Shown here piece after piece: positions 15,657-24,581 of a stretch of DNA of 53,308 bases; the first letter of the stretch is position 1, and every line of letters begins with the position of its first letter. Source of the DNA: Planctomycetota bacterium (lineage in GTDB: Bacteria; Planctomycetota; Planctomycetia; Pirellulales; Pirellulaceae). Where the stretch lies: the NCBI GenBank assembly GCA_963204915.1, contig CAUJHS010000068.1:1-53308 (forward strand), written 5' to 3'. The notes under the pieces are model-generated. The model was given only the letters and a program-made list of their open reading frames with translations, was not told the origin of the DNA and did not search any database. The translations under genes and the position numbers were made by a program.

Positions 15657-16571
15657 TCACCCGGCCGACTGCGCCAGCCAAGCTTGCACTTCGGCCAGGG
15701 TGGGTAACGAGGGTTGCGCGCCAAGCCGCGTCACGGAAAGAGCCGCCGCGGCTTGGGCAAACTGCACGGCGTGCGGCAAAGCGTCCTGCCGAGTCAAAGC
15801 CACGGCGAGCGCGCCGTTGAAAGCGTCGCCCGCGGCGGTGGCGTCGACGGCTTCGACCTGGTGCGCCGGCGATCGCTGGCTGTGCTGAGCGTCGCGCAGG
15901 TACACGCCGGCTTCGCCCAGCGTCACCACCACGCACCGGCAGCCGCGCCGGAGCAGCACTTCGGCGGCGCGTTGCGGTTCGGGTTCGCCGGTCAACTGAG
16001 TCGCTTCGTGCTGGTTGGGCGTGAGCACGTCGATTAAAGCGTAGAGTTCCTCAGGAAGCGGTTGCGCCGGAGCCGGGTTCAGCACCACGTGCAAGCCGTG
16101 GGCTCGTCCCAGCCGCGCCGCGGCTAGAACGGTTTCGAGCGGAGTTTCCAGTTGCAGCAGCAACACGCTGGCTTGCTCGAAGGCGGGAAGCGCCGCATGC
16201 ACGTCGTCGGTCGAGAGCCGCAAGTTCGCGCCGGGCGCCACGGTGATTTGGTTCTGCCCCTGCGGGCCAACCACAATGAACGCAACACCCGAGGGCGCCG
16301 CCGCATCGGTAACGACAAACCGCGTGTCGAGCCCTTCTCGGTTCAAATGGTTGAGGGCTTGCTGGCCGTGTGCGTCACTTCCCACGCGACCGACGAACGT
16401 GACGGAAGCGCCCAAGCGGGCCGCCGCCACGGCCTGGTTGGCGCCTTTCCCACCGGCTGCGGAGGTGAGATCGCCGCCAAGCACGGTTTCACCCGGCCCC
16501 GGCAAACGCGGAGCGCGGATAATCAAGTCGGTATTGGATGAGCCAACCACAATCAGGCGCGAGGGGGTCAT
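15657..16571 (-). CDS. rbsK: ribokinase (PfkB family)
   Basis: A 304-residue sugar kinase. The first PfkB signature is [17 protein letters not shown] with the upstream GSSNTDLI, and the second is [14 protein letters not shown], whose Asp is the catalytic base. The NPAPAQ loop is also present. The length fits ribokinases (about 300). It would phosphorylate ribose at O5 in the cytosol using ATP, though other PfkB substrates cannot be excluded. It sits upstream of the alcohol dehydrogenase on the same strand and divergently from the secreted protein at 16718. Confidence 0.8.
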   Translation of the reverse strand: MTPSRLIVVGSSNTDLIIRAPRLPGPGETVLGGDLTSAAGGKGANQAVAAARLGASVTFVGRVGSDAHGQQALNHLNREGLDTRFVVTDAAAPSGVAFIVVGPQGQNQITVAPGANLRLSTDDVHAALPAFEQASVLLLQLETPLETVLAAARLGRAHGLHVVLNPAPAQPLPEELYALIDVLTPNQHEATQLTGEPEPQRAAEVLLRRGCRCVVVTLGEAGVYLRDAQHSQRSPAHQVEAVDATAAGDAFNGALAVALTRQDALPHAVQFAQAAAALSVTRLGAQPSLPTLAEVQAWLAQSAG

Positions 16572-16717
16572 GCCTCGATTCTAACGACATTTTGACGGCG
16601 CTTGTCCGCCGGACGAGGCAAAAACGGATTAGCGCCGTGTGGCCGCTTTGGGCGTGCTGTGCAAAACGGTACGCCATGCGGACCTCCCCCGCCTCTTTGG
16701 ACTTTTGGAGCACCGCC

Positions 16718-17248
16718 ATGTTTCGTTCGATTCTCGGTTTGACCCTGGTGACCGTTCTGGCGTTGGTGGGCGACGTTCGCGCCGAGCTGCCCGAACTGAC
16801 TTTTGAAAAAGTGGTTTCAACGGAAGGCCGCTTCGTGATCGCGATGCCGGGCGATCCGCAAATCCAGTCGGAAGTGATGGACACCAAAGCAGGCAAGATC
16901 GACTATCACCAGTTCCTCGTCCCGATTGGCAACGAGCACCTGTTCATGGTGGGTTACTTCGAAATGCCGGAAGAAATCGTGAACGGCCGCGACCCGCAGG
17001 AATTGCTCAAGGCGTTTCGCTCGGGCGCACGGGCCAATGCTGCGTTCCTTAACGATCATGCCGTCTCGGTCGGCGAAGCGGCGACCCCGGGCCTGGACTA
17101 TCAAGTCGTGGCGGGCGATTACTACGTTCGCGAGCGTATGCTGGCCCAGGGAACGCGGTTCTATCGGCTGATTGTGGTGGGTTCGAAAGACAACGTGCTT
17201 TCGTCCTCGACCGATCAGTTCCTCGATTCGTTCCGATTGATCAAATAA
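16718..17248 (+). CDS. secreted protein of unknown function
   Basis: A 176-residue protein from ATG 16718 (GGAG eight bases upstream) with a signal peptide MFRSILGLTLVTVLALVGDV ending near ARAEL. The mature part (VSTEGRFVIAMPGDPQIQSE, then HLFMVGYFEMPEEI, RFYRLIVVGSKDNVL, FLDSFRLIK) is the layout of small periplasmic proteins that open with 'F...F..MPG.P' and end with a 'F..SF.l' helix. These are common in planctomycetes and of unknown role. It is divergent from the ribokinase. Confidence 0.65.
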   Translation: MFRSILGLTLVTVLALVGDVRAELPELTFEKVVSTEGRFVIAMPGDPQIQSEVMDTKAGKIDYHQFLVPIGNEHLFMVGYFEMPEEIVNGRDPQELLKAFRSGARANAAFLNDHAVSVGEAATPGLDYQVVAGDYYVRERMLAQGTRFYRLIVVGSKDNVLSSSTDQFLDSFRLIK

Positions 17249-17433
17249 ATGCGAGGCCTGCCTCGCGCCACGCGTGTCCCGCCGAATACGGTGTTCGCGT
17301 GTTCCGCAGGACGGCGCCGGTCCAAGCGCGGCGTATGCCGCGTGGTTGCCGATTCTCGCAACGGCTGGGTAAAATGGGGCGATAGGCCCACAAGGCGCCG
17401 CTTGGGCGCTTCCCCCGTTGCTTGGATGACACC

Positions 17434-18624
17434 ATGACTCGAACGTTCGCCCTCGGTGCGGCTTGCCTTCTTTGTGCGGGAGCCGCATTCGCACAAGAAA
17501 AAGCGGGCTCGGAGAAGAGCGCACTCGGAATGAGCGCCGTCAAACCCGCCAAAGGACCGTATGTTGAGACGGATCAAGGCTATATGGTTCCCTACTCCGT
17601 GAAGATTCCTGGCACGGAGGCGTCATTCGACATGATTCCGATTCCCGGCGGCACGTTCCAGTTGGGAAGCCCCGAAACCGAGGAGGGCCGCACCGACGCC
17701 GAAGGCCCCCAAATCACGGTGACCGTCGAGCCATTCTGGATGGCCAAAACCGAAGCCACCTGGGCCGAGTACAAAGAGTACATGAAGATGTACGCGGCGA
17801 TGAAAGGCTTCGAAACCGCCCAGATGCGCAAAGTGACGGACGCCAATCGGATTGATGCGGTTACGGCCCCCACGGAACTCTACGACCCCAGCTTCACCTA
17901 CGAGTTCGGCGAAGACCCGCAACTGCCGGCCGTTACGATGACGCAGTTCGCCGCCAAGCAGTACACGAAGTGGCTTTCGGCCATTACGGGGCAACAGTTC
18001 CGCTTGCCCAGTGAAGCCGAATGGGAGTACGCCTGCCGCGCCGGCTCGAAGACCGCCTACTCGTTTGGCGAGGATGCGTCGAAACTTGATGACTATGCCT
18101 GGTTCTCGGACAATTCCGACTATCAACCGCACAAAGTGGCCCAGAAGAAGCCCAACGCCTTTGGCCTGTACGACATGCACGGCAACGTGTGGGAATGGGT
18201 TCTCGACGAATATCGCGAAGACGGCTACGCCGAGTTCAAGGGCAAATCGCTCAAAGCGGCCGATGCGGTCGCCTGGCCGACGCAAGCCTACCCGCGCACG
18301 GTCAAAGGCGGCTCTTGGGACGACGGCGCCGAGAATTGCCGTTGCGCTTCGAAACTGGGTTCTGACGATGAAGAGTGGAAGAACGAAGACCCCAACCTGC
18401 CGCTAAGCCCGTGGTGGTTCACGACCGACCCCTCCCGCGCGGTGGGCTTTCGGGTGATTCGTCCCTTAAAGGCGTCACCCAAGACGGAAATGGCGAAGTA
18501 CTGGGAGGCCGACACCGAAGACGTGAAGGCGGATGTCGAAAACCGCCTGCTGGAAGGCCGCGGCGCGCTGGGCGTGGCTGATCCGTCGCTCCCCGAAGCG
18601 GTGAAGCAACTTTCCGAAGAATAG
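17434..18624 (+). CDS. exported formylglycine-generating-enzyme-like (SUMF1 domain) protein
   Basis: A 396-residue protein with signal peptide MTRTFALGAACLLCAGAAFA. The SUMF1/FGE fold spans about 55-345: IPGGTFQLGSPETEEGR, FWMAKTEATWAEYKEY, FRLPSEAEWEYACRAG, NAFGLYDMHGNVWEWVLDEY, VKGGSWDDGAENCRCASK and VGFRVIRPL. The segment after GGSW lacks the reactive Cys expected in true FGE, although two Cys follow in NCRCA. It is therefore more likely a non-catalytic or differently acting family member. The C-terminal extension ending AVKQLSEE is acidic. Such proteins are abundant in planctomycetes. Confidence 0.8.
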   Translation: MTRTFALGAACLLCAGAAFAQEKAGSEKSALGMSAVKPAKGPYVETDQGYMVPYSVKIPGTEASFDMIPIPGGTFQLGSPETEEGRTDAEGPQITVTVEPFWMAKTEATWAEYKEYMKMYAAMKGFETAQMRKVTDANRIDAVTAPTELYDPSFTYEFGEDPQLPAVTMTQFAAKQYTKWLSAITGQQFRLPSEAEWEYACRAGSKTAYSFGEDASKLDDYAWFSDNSDYQPHKVAQKKPNAFGLYDMHGNVWEWVLDEYREDGYAEFKGKSLKAADAVAWPTQAYPRTVKGGSWDDGAENCRCASKLGSDDEEWKNEDPNLPLSPWWFTTDPSRAVGFRVIRPLKASPKTEMAKYWEADTEDVKADVENRLLEGRGALGVADPSLPEAVKQLSEE

Positions 18625-18958
18625 CGTTGCGGCGCGTCGTACAGCGAAGCGCCGCGATCATCGCAGGCGCTTTTGCAAACTCCGGACATCAGCCGTTGTA
18701 TGCTAGCGCACGGTTGCTTGATCGGTGACGTAAGAACCGCACGCTACCGCGGGGCGGCTAAATTCAAAGCGCCCCGTGCCGCCGCTCCCTGTTCGAGAGC
18801 GGCAACTTCGCCCGACGAAACGCGGCTTTGCTCACGCGCTGCGTACCCGCTTGATTGCCGCGGCACTGGCGTCAGGGATGTCGAGTCCAATTCGCCAGTG
18901 CGATGCGGCAACGTGCAAAGATTCTTCCTACATTCCGTACCGCAACCGGTGCGCGAAA
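18625..18958. other. intergenic, converging genes, nothing recognised
   Basis: About 330 bases between the convergent SUMF1-like gene and the MFS transporter. Frames here give Arg/Ala-rich shadow proteins. I see no hairpin with a T-run, no RNA gene and no repeat shared with the rest of the window. Confidence 0.45.
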
Positions 18959-20338
18959 TTAACTTCGCGATTCTTCGACGGAGGGAACGCGGGCGGGAAA
19001 CGCCGCGGTGAAGATCACGAACGCCGCCGCGGCGATGGCGGCGCTACTGAGCCAAATGCCGGTCCAGTCGCGCACCTGGGTGCCGCCGTCCTTCGTGGCG
19101 AACTCGATCAGCCCTGCGGTGCTGGACACGCCCAGCGTCTCGCGTAGCGGCGTGGCGTCGGCGAGGGTGGTGAAGATTTCGCCCACCCAGCCTCCCACGT
19201 AACCGCCCAGCAGGAACCCGATGCCCAAGACGCACGTGCCGTACAAGGTTTGCATGCTGCCGCGCAGGTCTTTGCTAATCACGTTGTCGATATACATAAA
19301 CGCCGCGGCCAGAAAACATCCAAAGCAGAAGCCGTGCAGCGCTTGCCCCAGTCCGGCCAGAATCAGCTTACCGGCAAAGGGCAAATCCAAGGCGAACACC
19401 GCGGCGAAGATCAAACAGCGCACGGTGTACGCGACAATGCCGAAGGTCATCACCGTTTTGAAGCCGAGCCGGACAATGGCCAGCCCCAGCCCCGCCATCA
19501 CGGCCACTTCGCAAATCTGCCCGATGGACGAAAGGCGCTGCTCGGCGGCCCCCGCCCAGTTGCCGCTGCGCAAAATGTCTTTCAAAAAGGGGCTGTTCCA
19601 CACAAAAAAGAATTGGTGGGCCACGCCGATCAACAGCGTCACGACCAGCAGCACGAACAAATTGCGCTGCGTGAGGAAGCTGCGCAGCACCGCCCCGGGG
19701 GCGAAGTCGCGCGCCTTGCCCGACTGCGGCGGCGTGTGCGGCAACGTCAAGCAGTAGAACCCCATGACCACGCTGGCGGCGCCGGCCAGCATGAAGGCCA
19801 GGCCGCGAGCCTGGTTCAACTCTTGCCCTTCCAGCCCCGAGAGCCACACCATTTCAATCCACCAGGCGGGCGCCACAAAGCCGATGGTGCCCCACAACCG
19901 GACAAGCGGAAACTCGCGATCGGAATTCTTCAAATGATGAAACGCGAGGGCGTTGGTCAGCATCATCGTCGGCACGTACAACACGGAATACAGGGCGCCC
20001 AGCCCGATCACCAGCCACACGTTGCTTTGGGTAAACAAGATCAACAGCAACACGCCGCCGGCCAGATGACAAAACGCCAGCACGCGCTCGGTGGCGAAGA
20101 GACGGTCGACCAGTTGCCCGAACAGGAACGGCGTAAGAATCGGTCCCAGCGCCAGCGCCATGCTGAAGTAGCCCACCTGCGTCGAGGTGAACCCCAAGGC
20201 GTCCTGCACGTAGACTGAGGCAATCGGCAAATAACTGCCTTGAATGAAGTATTGCAGGAACATCATCAAACAAAGCCGCCAGCGCACCGGCCGCGAAGTG
20301 GCGTCGGAAAGCGGCGGATTCAAAGTTTGCGTAGACAT
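18959..20338 (-). CDS. MFS transporter, nucleoside:H+ symporter-like
   Basis: A 459-residue protein with about 12 hydrophobic segments. Start MSTQTLNPPL at 20338. The N-terminal LMMFLQYFIQGSYLPIASVY, the loop after helix 2 (LFGQLVDRLFATERVLA), and the helix pair around RLWGTIGFVAPAW fit the NupG/XapB nucleoside symporter branch. The late segment GLGQALHGFCFGCFLAAAFM also fits. The substrate is inferred from family only. A start twelve bases earlier is possible. The gene runs convergently with the SUMF1-like gene. Confidence 0.75.
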   Translation of the reverse strand: MSTQTLNPPLSDATSRPVRWRLCLMMFLQYFIQGSYLPIASVYVQDALGFTSTQVGYFSMALALGPILTPFLFGQLVDRLFATERVLAFCHLAGGVLLLILFTQSNVWLVIGLGALYSVLYVPTMMLTNALAFHHLKNSDREFPLVRLWGTIGFVAPAWWIEMVWLSGLEGQELNQARGLAFMLAGAASVVMGFYCLTLPHTPPQSGKARDFAPGAVLRSFLTQRNLFVLLVVTLLIGVAHQFFFVWNSPFLKDILRSGNWAGAAEQRLSSIGQICEVAVMAGLGLAIVRLGFKTVMTFGIVAYTVRCLIFAAVFALDLPFAGKLILAGLGQALHGFCFGCFLAAAFMYIDNVISKDLRGSMQTLYGTCVLGIGFLLGGYVGGWVGEIFTTLADATPLRETLGVSSTAGLIEFATKDGGTQVRDWTGIWLSSAAIAAAAFVIFTAAFPARVPSVEESRS

Positions 20339-20490
20339 GCAGCGACCCAAACGGGATCCAAGCGGAAAGGTGGGGGCGGAGAACGAACGCCCATCGTAGC
20401 CGATGCGTCGCCAGTTTCCAACGAACTCGCCTCCGGGGTAGTGGTACAGATCGATAGGTCAACCCAAAAACAACTTTTTCTGTTGCAACA

Positions 20491-20679
20491 ATGAAGGGTC
20501 GCCCGCCAATGTAGCCAGAGTTTCGGCGCACGAATCAGCTACGGATTCGCCTTACCGATGACGAATGCGCAGTGTTAGATTGCGCCGTACCTGACGACCT
20601 TTCGACGTGGGCGCGCGAAGTCCTCTTGCGTGAGGCCGCGAAGCTCGCAAAGCGGGCGAGCGGAGAGAATGGAAATTGA
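20491..20679 (+). pseudogene. ribbon-helix-helix-type DNA-binding protein with an in-frame amber codon
   Basis: Reading from ATG 20491 gives MKGRPPM, then TAG at 20512, then PEFRRTNQLRIRLTDDE, CAVLDCAVPDDLSTWAREVL and LREAAKLAKRASGENGN before TGA. The protein either side of the stop fits one small family of RHH/Arc-like or MobC-like proteins (GRPP..., RVRLTDEE, S-TWARE-LL). One nonsense change appears to have inactivated it. The part after the stop has no start codon of its own. It lies 175 bases upstream of the PIN-nuclease gene pair. Confidence 0.55.
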
Positions 20680-20854
20680 ACCCATCCGGCGTGACATAAT
20701 TCTGGCATGCTTAGTGCGCTAGTGCGCTGGCACTGCGCCGACTTCTCTCCTCTATCACGAGAAAGAAGTCTGGTACACGGGTTGGCATCACGATAGAATC
20801 CTTTGAGTCCTTTCCAAAAAAACCAGGACGCGATACGCGCTCGCCGGGTTCGCC

Positions 20855-21604
20855 ATGCAATCTTTCAATCTCAAAATTGATGGCGATAATGTCTCGCCGC
20901 AAACGGTGGACTTAGGTGATTTACTCGATACGCTCCACAACGTACGTATTGCAATAATTGCGGCGGCAGTCGATGAAGGCCAGCCTCGTGGCAGCGTATT
21001 TTTGAGCCTTCAGAGAATCGAGAAGAAGTGCAATCTCTTAACCATCGGAGAGAACGAAGAGGCGCGCGTTGGCAGAATTAGGGTTGCGAGAGCAATCCGA
21101 AAACGCGACATGTCTCTTGTTCCTCCCGAGAGCCAAGAGGCAATTCGCAAATTGTGGCGCAAGGCTGCCAAGCAGTCGTGGACCATTGCCTTTCAAGATT
21201 CCGAACCGGAGGCAATCATCGATCCGGCCAAGGGGGTTCCGACCGAAAAATACTTGCGTGGGAAAACCAGCCTGTTTGTGTACGTCCTGCGTGCTGGTGG
21301 AGAGGACCCTACCGTACAAGTTAAGCTTGCGACTGGACAGAAAGTGACGTTTGAAGTCGCAAACTCGGAAATCGCCGTTCAGCTTGGCGAAAGGCTTTAT
21401 CAGTATGTCGTGCTTAAAGGTGACGCCAAATGGCTGCGCGGCACACAACGGATAGTTCAATTTAAGGTAACGAGCATCGGACACTACAATTCCAGGAAGG
21501 CAAGCATTAAAGACACGATGGCAGAGCTTTCGCAGATAATGGGCCATCACTGGAAGGGAGTCGATGCAGACGCCTATCTTAGAGAAGAACGTTCAGACGA
21601 CTAA
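20855..21604 (+). CDS. unknown 249-residue protein, partner of the PIN nuclease
   Basis: A soluble protein with no signal peptide. It opens FNLKIDGDNVSPQTVDLGDL, has a mid-section rich in short strands (GGEDPTVQVKLATGQKVTFE) and ends in a helical tail (SIKDTMAELSQIMGHHW). Short strand-turn-strand segments such as RLYQYVVLKGDAKWL suggest a beta-rich fold, but I recognise no named domain. The next gene starts two bases after its stop, so the two are almost certainly co-transcribed and probably act together. Base composition is visibly more AT-rich than the neighbouring oxidoreductase, consistent with transfer. It is much larger than a usual VapB-type antitoxin. Confidence 0.6.
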   Translation: MQSFNLKIDGDNVSPQTVDLGDLLDTLHNVRIAIIAAAVDEGQPRGSVFLSLQRIEKKCNLLTIGENEEARVGRIRVARAIRKRDMSLVPPESQEAIRKLWRKAAKQSWTIAFQDSEPEAIIDPAKGVPTEKYLRGKTSLFVYVLRAGGEDPTVQVKLATGQKVTFEVANSEIAVQLGERLYQYVVLKGDAKWLRGTQRIVQFKVTSIGHYNSRKASIKDTMAELSQIMGHHWKGVDADAYLREERSDD

Positions 21605-21606
21605 TC

Positions 21607-22299
21607 ATGATCGGCATTGACACCAATATATTGATTTGGGGACTCGATCAAAATCCAACGCCGGGATTAGAGCATATGATCGAGTTGGCCAAAAAGTTTT
21701 TTCACCACGTCGCGGAAGACCGGGTTCATGTTGTCATTCCCGCGCAAGCGCTAGCTGAGTTTCTCGTCCGAAACACAAAAGAAGAGCGTGACGATGCGAT
21801 TGCGAAGATTGAGGAAGCTTTTCCGATAGCGCCCCTAGATGTCGCGGCGTCGTGCTTAGCCGCGGTAATTTCTTCCGACCGAGACCATTGTAAGAAAGTA
21901 CGGGCAACATTCGGCGTAACGCGCAACTGCTTCAAGGCAGACATTAATGTTTTGGCGTCAGTAATTAACTACGGTGCGTCCCGTCTCGTAACAGGCAATG
22001 GACCAGAGATTAAGGCGCTAGCTAGAGGCAAAATCATAGTAGAGACTTTGGAAGAATACGTAGCCAATCACATCAAGCCTAAGGTACCGCAATCGCCCCC
22101 TGGTAGACACCAGAAAGAGATGTTTGGAGGATCTCAGCAGTCCGTCGTAGAGGCAAGTCCCAAAGTTAGAGGTAAGCCTCCGGCCGCCGCGCAGGTAGAT
22201 CGCACCCCGAGTTTAGATGGTTATTGGATGCTTGGGTACCGACCTCAGCCACATCCGATGCGAACCATGTTTCAGATATCACCTGCTATACAACGTTAA
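21607..22299 (+). CDS. PIN-domain nuclease with a C-terminal extension
   Basis: 230 residues. The PIN fold covers about 1-155: MIGIDTNILIWGL gives D5, AQALAEFL gives E51, CFKADINVLAS gives D112. The usual fourth acid after 'VTxD' is replaced (RLVTGNGPEI). PIN domains are metal-dependent ribonucleases, typical toxins of VapBC systems. The C-terminal 70 residues are a low-complexity basic, Pro/Gln-rich tail not seen in standard VapC. It follows the 249-residue gene with a two-base gap. The usual small antitoxin is absent unless the upstream protein plays that role. Confidence 0.75.
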   Translation: MIGIDTNILIWGLDQNPTPGLEHMIELAKKFFHHVAEDRVHVVIPAQALAEFLVRNTKEERDDAIAKIEEAFPIAPLDVAASCLAAVISSDRDHCKKVRATFGVTRNCFKADINVLASVINYGASRLVTGNGPEIKALARGKIIVETLEEYVANHIKPKVPQSPPGRHQKEMFGGSQQSVVEASPKVRGKPPAAAQVDRTPSLDGYWMLGYRPQPHPMRTMFQISPAIQR

Positions 22300-22301
22300 C
22301 T

Positions 22302-22332
22302 CCAAAGGCGAGATTTGAACCAGCGCGCCTTT
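22302..22332 (-). other. tRNA-Leu-like 3' fragment
   Basis: AAGGCGAGATTTGAACCAGC followed by GCGCCTTT reads, on the minus strand, like the variable arm, T-arm and acceptor start of a bacterial tRNA-Leu (the T-loop is TTCAAAT and one T-stem pair is mismatched). The rest of a tRNA is absent. It lies immediately after the PIN gene and may be a footprint of integration at a tRNA 3' end. A chance resemblance is possible. Confidence 0.3.
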
Positions 22333-22547
22333 CTCCTAAATTCAAAAACTTTTTCTTGCGCTGGGTCATACTGTACGACTAACGCCGCGGGCGGTTGCCG
22401 CCGGGGCTCTCATCGAGCGCGTGCGATGCATCCAATCGAGGCGATGCATCGCGTGGAAGTGGCTCCCCCATCTTCAAATCGAGTTCCGGCGGAGTATGAT
22501 GAACGTGCATATTCCTCCGTTTCTCCCCACCTTTCAGGAACCGCGCT

Positions 22548-23903
22548 ATGAGCGACAAGTCTAAACCTGCTGAGAAGAAAACTACTCGTCGCAATTTCAT
22601 TAAGAACTCGTCATTGCTGGCGGCAGGGGCGGCCGTGGCGGGCAACGTGGCGGCCGGCTTGACCGTCGCTCAAGCAGCGCACGCGTACGGCAGCGACACC
22701 ATCAAACTCGGCCTGGTCGGATGCGGCGGACGCGGCACCGGCGCGGCCGATCAAGCCATGAACACTCAGGGCGGCGGCGTAAAGCTCGTGGCCATGGCCG
22801 ACGCTTTCGAAGATCGTTTGCAAGCGGCCGTGCGCGGGTTGTCGTCCTCCAAGCCGCAGCAAATGGACGTGCCCAAAGATCGGCAGTTCGTCGGCTTCGA
22901 TGCGTATAAGGGCGTGGTGGAAAGCGATTGCGATCTGATCATTTTGGCCACGCCGCCGGGCTTCCGTCCGCAACACTTTGAAGCCGCCGTGAAGGCCGGC
23001 AAGCACGTGTTCGCCGAAAAGCCTGTGGCGGTTGACGCGCCGGGCGTGAAGCGGTTCCTCAAGGCGAACGAAGAAGCCCTGCAAAAGAACCTCGCCGTGG
23101 CCATCGGCCTGCAACGCCACCATGAGGAAGCGTACAAGGAAACGATCAAACGCCTGCAAGAAGGCGCGATTGGCGAGATCGTATGCACGCGCGTGTACTG
23201 GAACAATCCCGGCGTGTGGGTGCGTCCGCGGCAAGAGAACCAAACCGAAATGGAGTACCAGATGCGCAACTGGTACTACTTCAACTGGCTCTGCGGCGAT
23301 CACATCTGCGAGCAGCACATCCACAACCTCGATGTGAGCAACTGGTTGTTGAACTCGTACCCCGTGGAAGCCAACGGCATGGGCGGCCGCGAAGTGCGCC
23401 GCGGCAAAGACTATGGCCATATTTATGACCATCACTACGTGGAGTTCACCTACGCCAACGGCGCGAAGATGTTCAGCCAGTGCCGGCATCAGCCCAACAC
23501 CTGGAACGCCGTTTCCGAGTTCGCACATGGCACGAACGGTCATGCCGACATCAGCGGCGCCAAAATTTACAAGCCCAACGGCGAGGTCGCCTGGCAGTAC
23601 GGTCGTGGCGGCGGCAACGGCCACCAGGAAGAGCATCACGTGTTGTTCCGCGAACTGCGCGAAGGCAAGATTCCCAACGAAGGCGAGAACGGCGCCATGA
23701 GCACCATGACCGCCATCTTGGGCCGCATGGCTACGTACTCGGGCAATAAGGTCTCGATGGAAGACGCCCTGAACAAGGGCAAGCTGATCGCCCCGACCGA
23801 CGAATACACCAGTTTCAAAGACACGCCCCCGCTGCAACCCGATGAAGACGGCGGTTATGAAAAGTCGGTGCCGGTTCCTGGCAAGTACAGCCCCTTCGCT
23901 TGA
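22548..23903 (+). CDS. Tat-exported Gfo/Idh/MocA-family oxidoreductase
   Basis: A 451-residue protein. The twin-arginine motif TRRNFIKNSSLLAAGAAVAG starts at residue 13. A Rossmann domain follows with IKLGLVGCGGRGTGAADQ and the family motif HVFAEKPVAVDA (Lys near residue 160 acts in catalysis), then a large C-terminal substrate domain with GDHICEQHIHNLDVSNWLL. Exported enzymes of this type with bound NAD(P) are very numerous in planctomycetes and most have unknown sugar-type substrates. The start is set by the Tat signal. A strong terminator follows. Confidence 0.85.
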   Translation: MSDKSKPAEKKTTRRNFIKNSSLLAAGAAVAGNVAAGLTVAQAAHAYGSDTIKLGLVGCGGRGTGAADQAMNTQGGGVKLVAMADAFEDRLQAAVRGLSSSKPQQMDVPKDRQFVGFDAYKGVVESDCDLIILATPPGFRPQHFEAAVKAGKHVFAEKPVAVDAPGVKRFLKANEEALQKNLAVAIGLQRHHEEAYKETIKRLQEGAIGEIVCTRVYWNNPGVWVRPRQENQTEMEYQMRNWYYFNWLCGDHICEQHIHNLDVSNWLLNSYPVEANGMGGREVRRGKDYGHIYDHHYVEFTYANGAKMFSQCRHQPNTWNAVSEFAHGTNGHADISGAKIYKPNGEVAWQYGRGGGNGHQEEHHVLFRELREGKIPNEGENGAMSTMTAILGRMATYSGNKVSMEDALNKGKLIAPTDEYTSFKDTPPLQPDEDGGYEKSVPVPGKYSPFA

Positions 23904-23966
23904 ACCGTGAAGTCAACGAAGCCAACCGAGCACGCCTAAGTGCGTGATCGAGGACGGATTATCCTG

Positions 23967-24001
23967 AGCGGCGTCTCCCCCCAGAGACGCCGCTTTTTTT
24001 A
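23967..24001 (+). terminator. rho-independent terminator of the oxidoreductase gene
   Basis: AGCGGCGTCTC and GAGACGCCGCT form an 11-bp perfect stem around a CCCCCCA-type loop, directly followed by a run of T. It lies 64 bases after the oxidoreductase stop. Confidence 0.9.
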
Positions 24002-24056
24002 TGCGCGCCGCCAGTCCTGCCATGCGGTTCTGTGACCCGCACGGCGCCCTGGTTTC

Positions 24057-24158
24057 TAGAGCGCGTTTCACGCAGGTGTGACGTCCCCAAGGTAGTGCAC
24101 TCGCTCCGCGAGTGGACCACAAGGAAAAAGTCATCACGCCTGCGTAAAACGCGCTCTA
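24057..24158. repeat. family C palindromic repeat, copy 2 (best conserved)
   Basis: TAGAGCGCGTTTCACGCAGG at the left and CCTGCGTAAAACGCGCTCTA at the right match in 19 of 20 positions as inverted repeats. The interior has GTGTGACGTCCCCAAGG, CTCGCTCCGCGAG and GGACCACAAGGAAAAAGTC. No coding potential. Related copies are at 14226 and 42583. Confidence 0.85.
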
Positions 24159-24278
24159 AAAACTCCGCTTTCGGCACGTCGTGTGCAATAACGTACTTTC
24201 AATGAGTTGAGCGGGCGCCCAACCCTTCCCACGAAACTTTCCCTAACTTTTGACTTAAACCGATTTAAGGAACGAACG

Positions 24279-24581
24279 ATGAACTTGCGAAATCTGAGCT
24301 TGGCGATCATTCCCCTGGCGGCCTTTTCGCTGGTGGGTTGCGATGTGGATGTGAAAGACCCCGGCGAGGCGCCCGAGGTGAATGTCGAAGGCGGCCGAGC
24401 GCCCGACGTCGACGTGCGTACTCCCGACGTGGACGTAACCACCGAAGAGCGTGAAGTGGACGTGCCCAATGTCGATGTGGACGTCAGCTCGGAGCGCACC
24501 AAAGTGCAGCTTCCTAACGTCGACATTGACGTTCCCAGTGAGAACGAAGCGGAAGTCGACGCCACAGGCAACAATAACTAA
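24279..24581 (+). CDS. acidic repeat lipoprotein (VDVD-rich)
   Basis: A 100-residue protein from ATG 24279. The lipoprotein signal is MNLRNLSLAIIPLAAFSLVG followed by Cys21. The mature part is a run of loosely repeated Asp-Val units: APDVDVRTPDVDVTTEE, EVDVPNVDVDVSSER, LPNVDIDVPSENEAEVD. Alternating hydrophobic and acidic residues could form an extended beta-type rod and might bind divalent cations. I do not know its function. A longer frame of 24 extra residues begins before the signal and is rejected. Confidence 0.65.
   Translation: MNLRNLSLAIIPLAAFSLVGCDVDVKDPGEAPEVNVEGGRAPDVDVRTPDVDVTTEEREVDVPNVDVDVSSERTKVQLPNVDIDVPSENEAEVDATGNNN

Noticed and set aside
18673-19011. Small plus-strand frame between two convergent genes
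   Set aside because: Arg/Ala-rich, no ribosome site, and overlaps the 3' end of the transporter.
22611-23837. Long minus-strand frame opposite the Gfo/Idh/MocA oxidoreductase
   Set aside because: Shadow frame; the sense strand encodes a complete Tat-signal oxidoreductase.
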